64,000 bases of DNA from Centrapalus pauciflorus (GCA_020465985.1 JAANYP010004357.1:124001-188000), one strand, 5' to 3'. Counted from the first letter of the stretch, positions 1-11,346 are shown. Numbers and translations are program-made. Notes: generated from the letters alone by a model not told the origin.

Positions 1-163
1 TTTGGATCTACTGACCATAGGTTTTGTAAGGATTTTTCATCCATAATGGAATCAATGTTTAAGATGAGTATGATGGGGGAAATGAATATTTTCCTCAGAT
101 TACAAGTTAAACAACTTGAAGATGGGATATTTGTGAACCAGTTGAAATGTACTCTTGACATTC
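1..163 (+). pseudogene. Ty1/copia element A, reverse transcriptase fragment (left part)
   Basis: The first 163 bases read in frame as the end of a copia reverse transcriptase: a phenylalanine-glycine-serine-threonine stretch just after the catalytic YVDD region, then the family-typical block MSMMGEMNIFL.LQVKQLEDGIFVNQ. The same block is present in elements B (near 30270) and C (near 18180). The fragment stops where the G LTR starts at 164 and resumes at 9323. The upstream part of A lies outside the window. It is an old copy with substitutions at normally conserved positions (LRLQVK instead of LGLQVK). Confidence 0.9.
159..163. repeat. Target-site duplication of element G, left copy (CATTC)
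   Basis: CATTC directly precedes the first TG of the G 5' LTR and is repeated exactly at 9323-9327 after the terminal CA of the 3' LTR. Five bases is the normal duplication length for Ty3/gypsy integrases. Confidence 0.95.
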
Positions 164-2347
164 TGTAACATCCTCGGATTTAAATTATTATATTTGAAGT
201 TTATTAAGTTTAAATTTTGTATTAAGTTAAATTATTGAAAATGATTATGTATTTGAATTTATGAAAGTTGATTGCATATTATGGAAATTTAGAATTTTTA
301 TTTATTAAGTGAAAATAATTATTAAGAATGATCATTAAAAGGCTATTGATGAGAATTATGATGAAAAATAAGTATTTAGATAAACTAGTTGAGTTGAGGG
401 GCTAAAAGTGTTGAAATTCGAAATTATGGAATAAAAGACCAAAGGGTCTTTCATTTGAAATATCACACCAACTCTCATCTCTCGGCTCTCTCTCTCTCTC
501 TACGAATTGAAGATCATCAAAACTTTGAAATTGAAGCTGAAAATCTGGATTCAGCTTGCAATTAAGGAACAAAAACATCTGCAAGAATCGATTTAAGGTA
601 AATATTACTTCAATTCTTCGAAATTTAGAGTTTATAGTTCGGTTTTTTTTTTATAAGAACCGAAACTGAGAATTGGGGATTCAAATGTTTATGCATGTAT
701 GATTTTATTGTGGATTAGTTTAAATCGAGTATTTATGATGCTATGTACAAAATTTCAGCTCCTGATTCAGCCTCTAAGTACGATTTTAGAGATTCGTGTG
801 TGTTTTAGTGTGTGTGTTCTACGGATGGAACAAAATGAACAGAATGGGTTTAATTTGATATGTGATAGTGTTAATATTGGTGTTAAAAGGGTTGAAAATA
901 GATGTATTTTAGTTGGTATAAGTTATTCCATGTATTGAATTAGTATCAAAAACGATGGAATTTAATCTGAAATTGACAAAACTACACAAGTATGAACACA
1001 GTGGGATCCGAATTCGGATCCGAGATGAACTCGGATCAGGTTCGAATTCGGATGAGGCCCAAACTTCAGGATATTTAATATAGAAAAATTTACAAGTGTT
1101 GTACTTCGGTAGGAATCCGAATTCGGATATGGCCCGAATTCGGATGTGTCCTGAAAAGTTGAATTATAAAAACTAAAAGAAAATATTTCTAAGTGTTGGA
1201 ATTCGGATGAGGGTCCGAATTCGGTTGGAGACCGAATTCGGATATGGTCCGAACTAGCATGTGGTCCGAAATAGGGCTTATATTGGGACCGAATTAGGGT
1301 TCATATGAGAACCGAACTGGGGGTCCGAATTCGGGTGGGGTCCGAATTCGGACATGGATCCGAAATTGGGATCAAAAATGGTAAAAACTTATAAAAATTA
1401 AGTTTTATGGAATTAAACAAGATATTAACACAATGTGTTGTTACAAATGACTTACAGGTCCCTTGTGGTGTTGTTTAACCCACAGTGGGGTACTTGGTTG
1501 ATCCGGTTGAAATTCCGAGGAGAAATAATATTGCTAAAAGATTAATAACGCACCCACTGTGAGTACCTTTGATTTTAACATTGCTGCATCTGCATTATGT
1601 TTGCATTGCCTGCTGAGGCATGTTGTTTCATATTCGTTTGGCATTCTACTAACATGCGTATATGTTGATGCACATTCATACTTGTTGCATGTCCGTTCAT
1701 TTGTTGTGCATCCTTTCGATGGACCTGCGTGGTCGCATCTGTACTCTGATGTTACTGTGCTATATGACCAAGAGTTTGACACCTCTGTGGTCAGGATAGA
1801 CAGTAGGTCATCCCCGATGTAATGTCTGCCTCAGATGGTTGGTTATTCTTATGCCGAGTGTCAACTCGAAGGAGCTGCGGCTCGGGTTTGCGTACTTGGA
1901 GTACGTGTGGGGTATACGGTATGTGTTACCGCGGTTACCCTGGGTGGCATCATAATGATTTGTAGAATGTGTAAAATCATATGGTATTCACTAATCTTTA
2001 GCTTACCCCTTTAGTTGTTGAATTTTTACAGGAAAAGGGAAATCCGCTGCGGGACCGTCTAGCTAGGACATTTATTGAAGTGTTTGAAGATTTCCACTGT
2101 TTTATCTTGGTATTTGTTCTATGGAAACAATGTTGTAATAAATTTGAGGATGATGTAATACCTTTGGATTTGTAGACTTAGATGTGTAACCTATGTAGCA
2201 CCGTAGGGTGTATGACAAATTTGTATTATTTTATTATGTATTTTGCTTCCGCACTTTAATTAAGGTATCAGATCATTATATATCTGTTTGTTGGTGAATA
2301 ATTCTGGGTGAATGGTAATTGGTGGTTAATGTGGCAAGGGTGTCACA
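164..2347 (+). repeat. 5' LTR of element G (2184 bp)
   Basis: Begins TGTAACATCC and ends TGTCACA, matching 7157-9322 base for base apart from about 20 differences. A TATA-like ATAAAA lies at 431-436 and a CT-rich stretch at 488-502 fits the start of a leader. A good splice donor (AAG|GTAAAT) is at 597/598 and acceptors are at 1456-1457 (TTACAG) and 2030-2031 (TTTTTACAG), so the leader is probably spliced inside the LTR (inference). The putative first intron contains the CCGAATTCGG array. Small ORFs at 699-938 and 1559-1822 recur in the other LTR and look non-coding. Confidence 0.95.
1008..1351 (+). repeat. Array of CCGAATTCGG palindromes in the G 5' LTR
   Basis: Eight exact copies of CGAATTCGG, most within the palindrome (T)CCGAATTCGG(A), plus several decayed forms (CCGAACTAGC, CCGAAATAGG, CCGAATTAGG, CCGAACTGGG), irregularly spaced over about 340 bases. 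A typical unit is GGTCCGAATTCGGATATG. The 3' LTR array (7999-8325) has lost one 17-base unit. The array lies inside the predicted leader intron (598-1457). Function unknown; a protein-binding cluster or CG-methylation target is possible. Confidence 0.85.
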
Positions 2348-2352
2348 GCGTA

Positions 2353-2364
2353 TGGTATCAGAGC
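2353..2364 (+). other. Primer binding site of element G (initiator tRNA-Met)
   Basis: TGGTATCAGAGC, five bases after the 5' LTR end, is complementary to the 3' end of plant initiator tRNA-Met and would prime minus-strand DNA synthesis. Confidence 0.95.
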
Positions 2365-2567
2365 AGTAGTTTGAGATTCAAGTGTCCGTGAGGTCTTGGT
2401 CTCAAACATTAAGTGTTGACATGTAGTGATTCTAAGTAATGATCTGAACTAAGATAGGTTACGATCTAGTAATCATAAGAATATTGACTATCATACGGGA
2501 CAATTGGGTGGTGTCTATAAATAAATGACATGTTACTAAATAAGTTATATGTTTCATATTTCAGAAC

Positions 2568-5500
2568 ATGTCTGGAGGAGGAATGACACCAGAAGAAACG
2601 AGAGAAATGATGCTAGCCATGATGGCTGAGCAAAATCGGATGATTCAGGACCAGTTTCGGGCTCGAGATGAGGCCGAAGCTAAACGAAGAGAAGATAAGA
2701 GAAAGAATAAGGAAAGAGATGGAAACGATGACGAGCAAGGTGACAACACTGGGTCATCAAATAAGCCCAGGGGTTGTCGTTTCAAGGACTTTAAGGGAAA
2801 TGGAGCAGTTGAATTTACTGGATTGGGTGATGCTGTTACTGCACTGGAGTGGATAACAGCTACAGAAAGGACTTTCCGAATCAGCGATTGTGCTGAGAAG
2901 GATATGGTCCGATTCGCTACTGCCATGTTCACCAAAGACGCAATAATGTGGTGGAATTCGATGGTGAATGCACTAACAATGGAGAAGGTTGTTGTAATGA
3001 AATGGGCTGAGTTCACTGAAGTTTCCACTCAGCAGTACTGCCCGGCCGATGAGCGCCGAAGACTTGAGGCAAAATTTATGACACTGATTCAGGGGACTAA
3101 GTCTGTGTCCCAGTACGCGGTAGAGTTCACGAGGCTGAGTTTGTTCGCGCCTCATCAAGTGGATACTGAGGAAAGAAAAGTGACCAGGTTTGAGGCTGGT
3201 CTTGATTTGGAGATTCGGAGGGTAATGAGCAATGTACGCTACCCCACATTTGCTGGTCTATTGGAAGCCGCCAGAAATGTGGAACAGATTTTAAGTATGT
3301 CTGGTTACGTGATGGGGTCCGCTGCTGCTTCAGCTAATCCAACTCAACCTTCACCACCGAAACGCCAACGTGAAGGAGGTTATTCTGGTTCTTCACGATC
3401 ATCGCAGTACTCGCCGCAACAGTCCTTCCGTCGACAGTCTAGTTCTTCTGGTCGCGCACGTGCTTACTCTATCAACACCGAGCCGCAATATTGTAATAAG
3501 TGCCATCTAGAACACTTCGGAAAGTGTACAAACGGGCGTGCTTGCTTTTGCTGCGGAGAGTTGGGTCACTTTCAGAATGAATGCCCACGAAGATCAGATG
3601 CCTGCCATAAATGTGGGGTATGGGGGCACTATAGTCGGAATTGTCGAAAGAATGCTCCAGCAGTTGCTGCTCCAACATCAACACGATCTTCGGGAGGTTC
3701 AAGCGGTGGTTCAGTTAACCGGGGTCGGGGTCAGTCACAAAGGGCACCGGCTCGTGCCTTTCAAATCACTGCAGAGGAGGCTAGGGAAAACCCGGAGGTG
3801 GTCACGGGTATGTTTATTGTAAACTCTTTACCTGCAAGAGTGTTATTTGACTCAGGTGCCAATAGATCGTTTGTATCTACTATGTTTGCTCAACAATTGT
3901 CTATGCCGTTATCAAAGTTATCTGCTATCCTAGATATTGAAACTGCTAGTAATACTCTAGTTAAAGTAGATCATGTATACCGAAACTGCACCTTAGTGAT
4001 TGAAGATGTAGTCTTCAATTTGGACTTGATTCCGATCGAGTTCATTGAATTTGATGTAATTGTCGATATGGATTGGTTGATAGAGAACGAAGCCCACATA
4101 GTATGTAAGAAGCGGATGATAAAGATAACTACTCCAGAGGGGCGTGAGATCTGTATCTACGGGGATAGGAGAAGTGGGGATCTGTGTCTGTTGACCATTG
4201 CAAAAGCTCGAAAGCTTGTTGCAAAGGGATGTGATGCCTACCTGGCATATGCTATGGATGCCAAGGCTGAGAAGAAGACATTGGCCGATGTGCCTGTTGT
4301 TTCACAATTCCCGGATGTGTTTCCGGAAGACTTGTCTGGCGTGCCGCCTGAGAGACAAGTGGAATTTAGAATTGATCTGATCCCTGGAGCTGCACCGGTA
4401 GCTCGTTCTCCTTATCGCCTTGCCCCAACCGAGATGAAAGAGATGATGACACAACTCCAGGAGTTGTTGGACAAGGGCTTTATTCGACCAAGTTCATCGC
4501 CGTGGGGAGCTCCGGTGTTATTTGTTAAGAAGAAAGATGGCACAATGAGGATGTGTATCGATTACCGGGAGCTGAATAAATTGACAGTCAAGAACAAGTA
4601 TCTGTTGCCGCGGATAGATGACTTGTTTGACCAGTTACACGGGGCGTGTGTCTTTTCTAAGATTGACCTGAGGTCGGGATATCATCAGCTGAAGGTTCGA
4701 GAAGAAGATGTGCCTAAGACAGCTTTTAGGACACGTTACGGGCATTACGAGTTCTTGGTTATGCCTTTTGGGTTAACCAATGCGCCGGCTGTCTTTATGG
4801 ATTTGATGAACCGAGTTTGCAGACCGATGTTGGACAAGTTGGTAATTGTTTTTATAGATGACATTTTGGTGTATTCAAAGTCTGAAGTCGAACACGCTGA
4901 TCATCTAAAAGAGTTATTGGAATTGTTAAGAAAGGAAAGGTTGTATGCCAAGTTCTCAAAATGTGAGTTTCGGCTGCAACAGATTCAATTTTTGGGACAT
5001 GTGATATCGGGGGCCGGAATTTCTGTAGATCCGGCTAAGGTAAAAGCGGTAAGGAATTGGGAGCCGCCTCGTTCAGCTACGGAAGTCAGAAGTTTCCTTG
5101 GGCTGGCGGGCTATTATAGGAGGTTCATTAAGGACTTTTCAAAGATTGCAGTCCCTTTAACTATGTTAACAAAGAAGAATGCACCGTGTGTATGGGAAAC
5201 TGTGCAGCAAGAGGCGTTTGATATTTTGAAAAAGACGTTAAGTGAAGCACCGATACTTGCCCTACCAGAGGGCAATGAAGATTTTGTGGTATACACGGAT
5301 GCTTCGAGGTTGGGACTTGGTGCGGTATTGATGCAACGTGGAAAAGTTATAGCTTATGCTTCGAGACAGTTAAAGCAACACGAGAAGAATTATTCCACTC
5401 ATGACTTGGAGTTGACTGCAGTTACGTTTGCATTAAAATTGTGGAGACACTACCTCTATGGAACTAAGTGTCAGTTATACACGGATCATAAGAGCCTGAA

Positions 5501-6608
5501 GTACATATTCAGCCAGAAAGAACTTAACATGAGACAGAGACGTTCGATGGAACTAATAAAGGATTATGACTGTGAGATCCTTTACCATCCTGGAAAGGCT
5601 AACGTGGTAGCCGATGCTTTGAGTCGCAAAGCATATGCTAAGGATTGCTGTTACATGATGACGTCCACGATGCTAACATCCACGATTATTGATGATGTCA
5701 AGGCCGCTCAAGAGGAAGCCTTGAAAGACGAGAACATTGGAGATGAGGATATAAGGGTGCAAATGAAGAATATGGAAACTAGTGAATCGGGTTTGAAAGG
5801 AATTTTCGGAAGAATCTGGGTGCCAAAGTATGGAGGCATGAGAAATGTGATAATCGAAGAAGCTCACCAATCAAAATTTTCTGTACATCCCGGGAGCACA
5901 AAGATGTACAATGAGCTGAAAGCAGACTTTTGGTGGCCGGGATTAAAGAAAGACATAGGTCAGTACGTGGAGAGATGCAGAACTTGTCGGTTAGTGAAAG
6001 CCGAACATCAGCAGCCATACGGTAGTTTGCAACCGCTTCCCATTCCGGAATGGAAGTGGGAACATATCACAATGGACTTTGTCACAAAATTGCCGAAAAC
6101 TAGGCGTCAACACGATGCGGTGTGGGTAATTGTTGATAGATTAACCAAGTCGGCACACTTCATTTCCATAAGAGAGAGTTATTCACTGGAAAAGTTAGCA
6201 CAGATCTACTTGGACGAGATAGTAGCTAGACATGGAGTACCGAAGTCCATTGTATCGGATCGGGACAGCCGATTTACTTCCAACTTTTGGTCGGCTTTAC
6301 AAGAAGGATTGGGAACGAGAATAGCTATGAGTACGGCTTACCGTCCGCAAACCGATGGTCAAAGTGAAAGGACTATACTGACACTTGAAGATATGATGCG
6401 GTCGTGTATATTGGATCTCGGTGGCAATTGGGACGATCATTTGCCACTGATCGAGTTTTCATATAACAACAGTTACCACGCGACGATCAAGAAAGCGCCG
6501 TTTGAGGCATTGTATGGGAGAAGATGTAGGACTCCTACATGTTGGAGGGAAACCGGTGAAACGCCGATTGCTGGGCCGGCATTGCTACAAGAAACCAATG
6601 AGAAGTGA
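2568..6608 (+). CDS. Ty3/gypsy gag-pol polyprotein (gag to integrase core) of element G
   Basis: A 1346-codon open frame. Order: a charged N-terminus; Retrotrans_gag domain at about residues 90-235 ([16 protein letters not shown]); Ser/Arg-rich linker; zinc knuckles, one atypical CX2CX3HX3C near 307 and two CX2CX4HX4C near 327-341 and 345-358; aspartic protease with DSGA near 427; RT with FIDDILVY near 762; RNase H starting YTDAS near 908; integrase HHCC zinc region near 1098-1143 and a catalytic DDE domain (MDF near 1169, VSDRDSRF near 1230, GQSERT near 1265). All catalytic motifs look intact. The start follows 220 bases of leader after the LTR. The frame ends at TGA 6606-6608 only because one base is missing; the rest of integrase continues in another frame. 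Products would form virus-like particles, copy RNA to DNA and integrate it. Confidence 0.95.
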   Translation: MSGGGMTPEETREMMLAMMAEQNRMIQDQFRARDEAEAKRREDKRKNKERDGNDDEQGDNTGSSNKPRGCRFKDFKGNGAVEFTGLGDAVTALEWITATERTFRISDCAEKDMVRFATAMFTKDAIMWWNSMVNALTMEKVVVMKWAEFTEVSTQQYCPADERRRLEAKFMTLIQGTKSVSQYAVEFTRLSLFAPHQVDTEERKVTRFEAGLDLEIRRVMSNVRYPTFAGLLEAARNVEQILSMSGYVMGSAAASANPTQPSPPKRQREGGYSGSSRSSQYSPQQSFRRQSSSSGRARAYSINTEPQYCNKCHLEHFGKCTNGRACFCCGELGHFQNECPRRSDACHKCGVWGHYSRNCRKNAPAVAAPTSTRSSGGSSGGSVNRGRGQSQRAPARAFQITAEEARENPEVVTGMFIVNSLPARVLFDSGANRSFVSTMFAQQLSMPLSKLSAILDIETASNTLVKVDHVYRNCTLVIEDVVFNLDLIPIEFIEFDVIVDMDWLIENEAHIVCKKRMIKITTPEGREICIYGDRRSGDLCLLTIAKARKLVAKGCDAYLAYAMDAKAEKKTLADVPVVSQFPDVFPEDLSGVPPERQVEFRIDLIPGAAPVARSPYRLAPTEMKEMMTQLQELLDKGFIRPSSSPWGAPVLFVKKKDGTMRMCIDYRELNKLTVKNKYLLPRIDDLFDQLHGACVFSKIDLRSGYHQLKVREEDVPKTAFRTRYGHYEFLVMPFGLTNAPAVFMDLMNRVCRPMLDKLVIVFIDDILVYSKSEVEHADHLKELLELLRKERLYAKFSKCEFRLQQIQFLGHVISGAGISVDPAKVKAVRNWEPPRSATEVRSFLGLAGYYRRFIKDFSKIAVPLTMLTKKNAPCVWETVQQEAFDILKKTLSEAPILALPEGNEDFVVYTDASRLGLGAVLMQRGKVIAYASRQLKQHEKNYSTHDLELTAVTFALKLWRHYLYGTKCQLYTDHKSLKYIFSQKELNMRQRRSMELIKDYDCEILYHPGKANVVADALSRKAYAKDCCYMMTSTMLTSTIIDDVKAAQEEALKDENIGDEDIRVQMKNMETSESGLKGIFGRIWVPKYGGMRNVIIEEAHQSKFSVHPGSTKMYNELKADFWWPGLKKDIGQYVERCRTCRLVKAEHQQPYGSLQPLPIPEWKWEHITMDFVTKLPKTRRQHDAVWVIVDRLTKSAHFISIRESYSLEKLAQIYLDEIVARHGVPKSIVSDRDSRFTSNFWSALQEGLGTRIAMSTAYRPQTDGQSERTILTLEDMMRSCILDLGGNWDDHLPLIEFSYNNSYHATIKKAPFEALYGRRCRTPTCWRETGETPIAGPALLQETNEK

Positions 6609-7120
6609 AGTTGGTGAGACAGAATATGAAAGCGGCCCAGGATCGTCAGAAGAGTTATTACGATAGGAGACATAAACCAATCAGTTTTGATATAAATGAT
6701 TGGGTTTATTTGAAGGTTTCACCTATGAGAGGTGTTACCCGTTTTGTAAAGAGAGGAAAGTTTGCTCCGAGATTCGTCGGACCATTCAGGATTACAGAGA
6801 AAGTAGGAAATCAGTCGTATCGGTTGGAGTTGCCGGAAGAAATGTCGGGCATACACCCGGTGTTCCATGTGGGGAACCTTAGAAAGTCATTCACAACCGA
6901 AAACGAAGATTGGGCAGATCACACGGAACTGCAGATTGATGAAAGGCTCCGATATGTTGAAGAGCCGGAATGTGTGTTAGATACGAAAGTGAGGAAATTA
7001 AGAAGTAAAGAAATTGAGATGGTGTTTGTACGTTGGAAGCATCATAAAGGAGCGAATCATACCTGGGAGACTAAGTCTGATATGTTGAAGAAATATCCGC
7101 AACTTTTTAGATCCGAGTAA
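6605..7120 (+). CDS. Integrase C-terminus and chromodomain-like tail of element G (frame-shifted)
   Basis: About 170 codons continue the integrase in the next frame, overlapping the end of the main ORF by four bases. The first codon is GTG, so this is not an independent gene. It contains the GPFRI...YRLELP segment of the integrase C-terminal domain, the conserved [11 protein letters not shown] block, and a tail ([20 protein letters not shown]...TWE...KYPQLF) that matches the chromodomain-like module of plant Tekay/Del-type chromoviruses, which can steer insertion to heterochromatin. There is no obvious slippery heptamer at the junction (gagaagtgaag), so a one-base deletion is likelier than programmed frameshifting. 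Related elements normally carry one continuous frame here. Confidence 0.9.
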   Translation: MKLVRQNMKAAQDRQKSYYDRRHKPISFDINDWVYLKVSPMRGVTRFVKRGKFAPRFVGPFRITEKVGNQSYRLELPEEMSGIHPVFHVGNLRKSFTTENEDWADHTELQIDERLRYVEEPECVLDTKVRKLRSKEIEMVFVRWKHHKGANHTWETKSDMLKKYPQLFRSE

Positions 7121-7140
7121 CTTCGAGGACGAAGTTTAGC

Positions 7141-7156
7141 GTGGTGGAGCCCATGC
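7141..7156 (+). other. Purine-rich plus-strand primer region of element G
   Basis: GTGGTGGAGCCCATGC lies directly before the 3' LTR. It follows the family-typical CTTCGAGGACGAAGTTTA block. It is less purely purine than usual, so the exact tract is uncertain. Confidence 0.55.
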
Positions 7157-9322
7157 TGTAACATCCTCGGATTTAAATTATTATATTTGAAGTTTATTAA
7201 GTTTAAATTTTGTATTAAGTTAAATTATTGAAAATGATTATGTATTTGAATTTATGAAAGTTGATTGCATATTATGGAAATTTAGAATTTTTATTTATTA
7301 AGTGAAAATAATTATTAAGAATGATCATTAAAAGGCTATTGATGAGAATTATGATGAAAAATCAGTATTTAGATAAACTAGTTGAGTTGAGGGGCTAAAA
7401 GTGTTAAAATTCGAAATTATGGAATAAAAGACCAAAGGGTCTTTCATTTGAAATATCACACCAACTCTCATCTCTCGGCTCTCTCTCTCTCTCTACGAAT
7501 TGAAGATCATCAAAACTTTGAAATTGAAGCTGAAAATCTGGATTCAGCTTGCAATTAAGGAACAAAAACATCTGCAAGAATCGATTAAGGTAAATATTAC
7601 TTCAATTCTTTGAAATTTAGAGTTTATAGTTCGGTTTTTTTTTATAAGAACCGAAACTGAGAATTGGGAATTCAAATGTTTATGCATGTATGATTTTATT
7701 GTGGATTAGTTTAAATCGAGTATTTATGATGCTATGTACAAAATTTCAGCTCCTGATTCAGCCTCTAAGTACGATTTTAGAGATTCGTGTGTGTTTTAGT
7801 GTGTGTGTTCTACGGATGGAACAAAATGAACAGAATGGGTTTAATTTGATATGTGATAGTGTTAATATTGGTGTTAAAAGGGTTGAAAATAGATGTATTT
7901 TAGTTGGTATAAGTTATTCCATGTATTGAATTAGTATCAAAAACGATGGAATTTAATCTGAAATTGACAAAACTGCACAAGTATGAACACAGTGGGATCC
8001 GAATTCGGATCCGAGATGAACTCGGATCAGGTTCGAATTCGGATGAGGCCCAAACTTCAGGATATTTAATATAGAAAAATTTACAAGTGTTGTACTTCGG
8101 TAGGAATCCGAATTCGGATATGGCCCGAATTCGGATGTGTCCTGAAAAGTTGAATTATAAAAACTAAAAGAAAATATTTCTAAGTGTTGGAATTCGGATG
8201 AGGGTCCGAATTCGGTTGGAGACCGAATTCGGATATGGTCCGAACTAGCATGTGGTCCGAAATAGGGCTTATATTGGGACCGAATTAGGGTTCATATGAG
8301 AACCGAACTGGGGGTCCGAATTCGGACATGGATCCGAAATTGGGATCAAAAATGGTAAAAACTTATAAAAATTAAGTTTTATGGAATTAAACAAGATATT
8401 AACACAATGTGTTGTTACAAATGACTTACAGGTCCCTTGTGGTGTTGTTTAACCCACAGTGGGGTACTTGGTTGATCCGGTTGAAATTCCGAGGAGAAAT
8501 AATATTGCTAAAAGATTAATAACGCACCCACTGTGAGTACCTTTGATTTTAACATTGCTGCATCTGCATTATGTTTGCATTGCCTGCTGAGGCATGTTGT
8601 TTCATATTCGTTTGGCACTCTACTAACATGCGTAAATGTTGATGCACATTCATACTTGTTGCATGTCCGTTCATTTGTTGTGCATCCTTTCGATGGACCT
8701 GCGTGGTCGCATCTGTACTCTGATGTTACTGTGCTATATGACCAAGAGTTTGACACCTCTGTGGTCAGGATAGACAGTAGGTCATCCCCGATGTAATGTC
8801 TGCCTCAGATGGTTGGTTATTTTTATGCCGAGTGTCAACTCGAAGGAGCTGCGGCTCGGGTTTGCGTACTTGGAGTACGTGTGGGGTATACGGTATGTGT
8901 TACCGCGGTTACCCTGGGTGGCATCATAATGATTTGTAGAATGTGTAAAATCATATGGTATTCACTAAGCTTTAGCTTACCCCTTTAGTTGTTGAACTTT
9001 TTACAGGAAAAGGGAAATCCGCTGCGGGACCATCTAGCTAGGACGTTTATTGAAGTGTTTGAAGATTTCCACTGTTTTATCTTGGTATTTGTTCTATGGA
9101 AACAATGTTGTAATAAATTTGGGGATGATGTAATACCTTTGGATTTGTAGACTTAGATGTGTAACCTATGTAGCACCGTAGGGTGTATGACAAATTTGTA
9201 TTATTTTATTATGTATTTTGCTTCCGCACTTTAATTAAGGTATCAGATCATTATATATCTGTTTGTTGGTGAATAATCCTGGGTGAATGGTAATTGGTGG
9301 TTAATGTGGCAAGGGTGTCACA
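7157..9322 (+). repeat. 3' LTR of element G (2166 bp)
   Basis: Same ends as the 5' LTR (TGTAACATCC to TGTCACA). It is 18 bases shorter: one 17-base unit of the CCGAATTCGG array is missing (around 8315), with three single-base indels (two losses, one gain). The palindrome array is at 7999-8325. It is followed directly by the target duplication CATTC at 9323-9327. Confidence 0.95.
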
Positions 9323-10010
9323 CATTCACAAGAAGTATAAGTTAGACTCTTGCACGTCTATCGCAACTCCCATGACTTCAAACTATAAGTAAGACACGGA
9401 TCTTGTCGAGAAAAATGTCGATAACACAACTTACAGAGGGATGATTGGTTCCTTACTATATCTTACGGCCAGTAGATCGGATATAATGTTCTCTACATGT
9501 CTTTGTGCTTGCTTTCAGGCCGACCCTAAAGAATCACACGTCACTGCGGTAAAATGCATATTTCGTTATCTTAAGGGTACACCCGATCTTGGTATGTGGG
9601 GTTTAGTTTTTGGGTGATAGACCGGTGAGTTAGTCTTCCAAAAAGCAAAACTATGTCTCCACATCCACATCTGAAGCTGAGTACATAGCAGCTGCAAGCT
9701 GTTGCTCTCAGGTGTTGTGGATTAGAACACAGTTACTTGATTATGGTTTTTCTCTCACCAACAACCCAATATACTGTGATTCCAGAAGTGCAATTGACAT
9801 ATCTTGCAATCCCGTGCAGCACTCAAGAACAAAACACATAGACATCAGATATCATTTCATTAAGATCACGTAGAAAAAGGGACAACTGAATTATATTTTG
9901 TAGGCACCAAATTTCAACTTGCTGATATTTTTACTAAGGCTTTATACGAACCTCATTTTCAGTTCTTATTATCTCAAATTGGCATGTTGAATCCACCTTC
10001 TATTTTAATT
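9323..10010 (+). pseudogene. Copia element A: RT end and RNase H remnant (right part)
   Basis: After the G insertion the copia frame resumes with KKYKLDSC, then [29 protein letters not shown] and [11 protein letters not shown], which is the RT/RNase H connection. It then jumps, after a deletion of the SDSDFAG region near 9600, to [28 protein letters not shown] and the terminal [17 protein letters not shown]. Stops and frameshifts occur (near 9390, 9615 and 9870). It closely resembles the equivalent region of element C (18600-19045), so A and C are related families. Confidence 0.9.
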
Positions 10011-10022
10011 CCATATATTCTC

Positions 10023-10071
10023 TAAATAATTCTATTTCAAACAAATAATTGTTTGAAATTCCATTATTTAG
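10023..10071 (+). other. AT-rich inverted repeat after the A pol remnant
   Basis: CTAAATAAT..TTTCAAAC is followed after an AAATAATT loop by GTTTGAAA..ATTATTTAG, giving an imperfect stem of about 19 pairs. It sits just after the end of pol, where a 3' processing or transcription-stop structure might be expected, but nothing proves a function. Confidence 0.4.
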
Positions 10072-10640
10072 AAAAAATCTGACATCAAAATTTAAAGGCC
10101 GTGTCACAAATTGTGTTCAGTGTTTATTTATTTATGTATCTCTTTAATGTTAATGATCCTGAACGTTTCTGTGTGAATTGTTCAAAGTTGAGTGGGATGC
10201 TAAATAAATCCAGGTTTGTCTGAATTTCAAAGGGTACAAGGGTTTTAGGGTTCAATCTAAACGGTTAATTGTTTATTTGAGGGAGAGTAAATCAGGATAT
10301 GTAGTTTACTTTATTTTATTTTATTTTATTCTTAGGTTAACTTTATTTTTCCTTAAGTAAAGTACTCTGAAAAACATAAAAAAGATTTCATGTTTTATTA
10401 TTTTTTTTATTTGCCAAATATTTTGAAAAATTCAAAAATATTTTTATTATATGTCTTTGTTTATTTTTTAGTTAGTTAATTTTTACTTAGTAGTTTAATG
10501 AAAATCTAAAAGATCTTTATTATTTTTTCTTTGTTTAGTTTATTCTTAGTTAATTGTGTCTTAGAATTTCATAGAAAACTCAAAAAGATGTATTTTAGGC
10601 CAATTTTTATTTAGTTAAGTTTATTTAGTCGAATTAAATT
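10072..10640 (+). other. AT-rich pol-to-accessory spacer of element A
   Basis: No gene is seen. A short purine tract GAGGGAGAGTAA (10279-10290) resembles a degenerate polypurine tract. The rest is T-rich sequence with repeated TTATTT(A/T) and TTTAGTTA motifs. By position it corresponds to 19049-19495 of element C and 31039-31560 of element B. Confidence 0.5.
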
Positions 10641-10980
10641 CTGGGCCAATGTTTGTTTGGCCCACCGTTTGGGAAAAGAACACGGGTCATGCGACCCAAA
10701 CCCGACCCAACCGCCTATAAATAGGCAGGATTTCTTTTCCGTCCCCCTTACGCTTTCTTCTTCATCTCCATCGACTACACACCGCCATTGCTACGATCAC
10801 TCAAGCTCCCAACCTCATTTTTCAACTGTTTTGCACCATTCTTTTTGCATTTTCCTTCTAATCCACCATCAGGGAATCCATTTCTTACTTTATTTTGCAT
10901 TTTAACTTATATTTTTACGGTTTTTAAATTTCCAGAATTTAAAGGGTTTTTATCTCGATTTTTTACCTTTTTAGGTTAGT
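10641..10980 (+). promoter_or_regulatory. Predicted internal promoter of copia element A (after pol)
   Basis: Two TGGGCC/GGCCCA elements (10642-10647 and 10659-10664, the site-II type bound by plant TCP factors) precede a strong TATA box, TATAAATA at 10716-10723, and then a pyrimidine-rich leader (10735-10830). A possible splice donor GTTAGT follows near 10975. The arrangement matches a plant RNA polymerase II core promoter and mirrors the same place in elements B and C, so it probably drives the accessory ORF that followed pol. In A that ORF is not present in the window. It could instead be mistaken for a host gene promoter; no host ORF follows. Confidence 0.55.
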
Positions 10981-11131
10981 AAATCGGGTTTTTGTAAGTT
11001 AGTATAGTTAAGTAAAACGTTCTATATCATTTCTAGTATTAGGATTTGCATTTTTATGATTTTTAGCAACCACGTAAGCATGTGCATGAACATCATAAAT
11101 GCATAATTTTTCTAAGTATAATTTTGGGTCT

Positions 11132-11346
11132 ATCCGAAATTCGCATGACCGTTCAAATTTCGGTTCCATCCGAAATTCGGATGGCCTACACTTAGGTTAA
11201 ACTTTAACTTTAATTTTTCATGTTTAAAGGACCCCATCCAAATTTCGCATCCATCTGAAATTCGGATCACTGGACGTCCTTGACTTAGAAAATATGTAAA
11301 TAAAATCTTCTGCCCATCCGAATTTCGGATCACCCGAAATTCAGCC
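11132..11346 (+). repeat. Array of CCGAAATTCGG-like palindromes in element A
   Basis: At least seven copies of (T)CCGAA(A)TTCGGAT or close variants within 215 bases (for example near 11132, 11170, 11242, 11257, 11319 and 11333). The core is almost the same as that of the G LTR array although G is Ty3/gypsy and A is Ty1/copia. The array lies downstream of A's predicted internal TATA box and splice donor, so probably within a leader intron. It ends just before the D- LTR at 11372. Confidence 0.75.

Larger units (their letters stand above)
164..9322 (+). mobile_element. Element G: nearly intact Ty3/gypsy chromovirus inserted in copia A
   Basis: A complete 9.16-kb LTR retrotransposon: 5' LTR (164-2347), tRNA-Met primer site, leader, gag-pol, a C-terminal integrase/chromodomain segment, purine-rich tract and 3' LTR (7157-9322), flanked by the duplication CATTC. 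Domain order is gag, zinc knuckles, protease, RT, RNase H, integrase, which is Ty3/gypsy. The C-terminal tail with an aromatic cage-like block (VRWKHH...TWE) and the long LTRs suggest the Tekay/Del chromovirus clade (inference). Counting by eye, the LTRs differ by about 16 substitutions and four indels, roughly 0.7%, so insertion was recent. A single missing base near 6604 breaks the polyprotein. Confidence 0.95.

Noticed and set aside
699..938. 79-codon ORF in the G 5' LTR, repeated identically at 7690-7929
   Set aside because: It is identical because the two LTRs are nearly identical. It has no family resemblance and lies in the predicted leader intron.
1008..1351. CRISPR-like array of repeated motif and variable spacers
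   Set aside because: A plant LTR context, irregular spacing and a 10-base palindrome are not a CRISPR array. The same applies to 20126-20605.
1534..1822. Overlapping 82- and 87-codon ORFs on both strands in the LTR, repeated at 8508-8796
   Set aside because: Mirror-strand ORFs in a non-coding LTR, with no domain and changes between copies that look neutral.
6595..6612. Programmed -1 frameshift between two G ORFs
   Set aside because: No slippery heptamer; related elements normally have one continuous frame here, so a one-base loss is simpler.
10657..10905. Host gene start after the TATA box in A
   Set aside because: Only an 82-codon frame with no domain, and the position matches the post-pol module of B and C.
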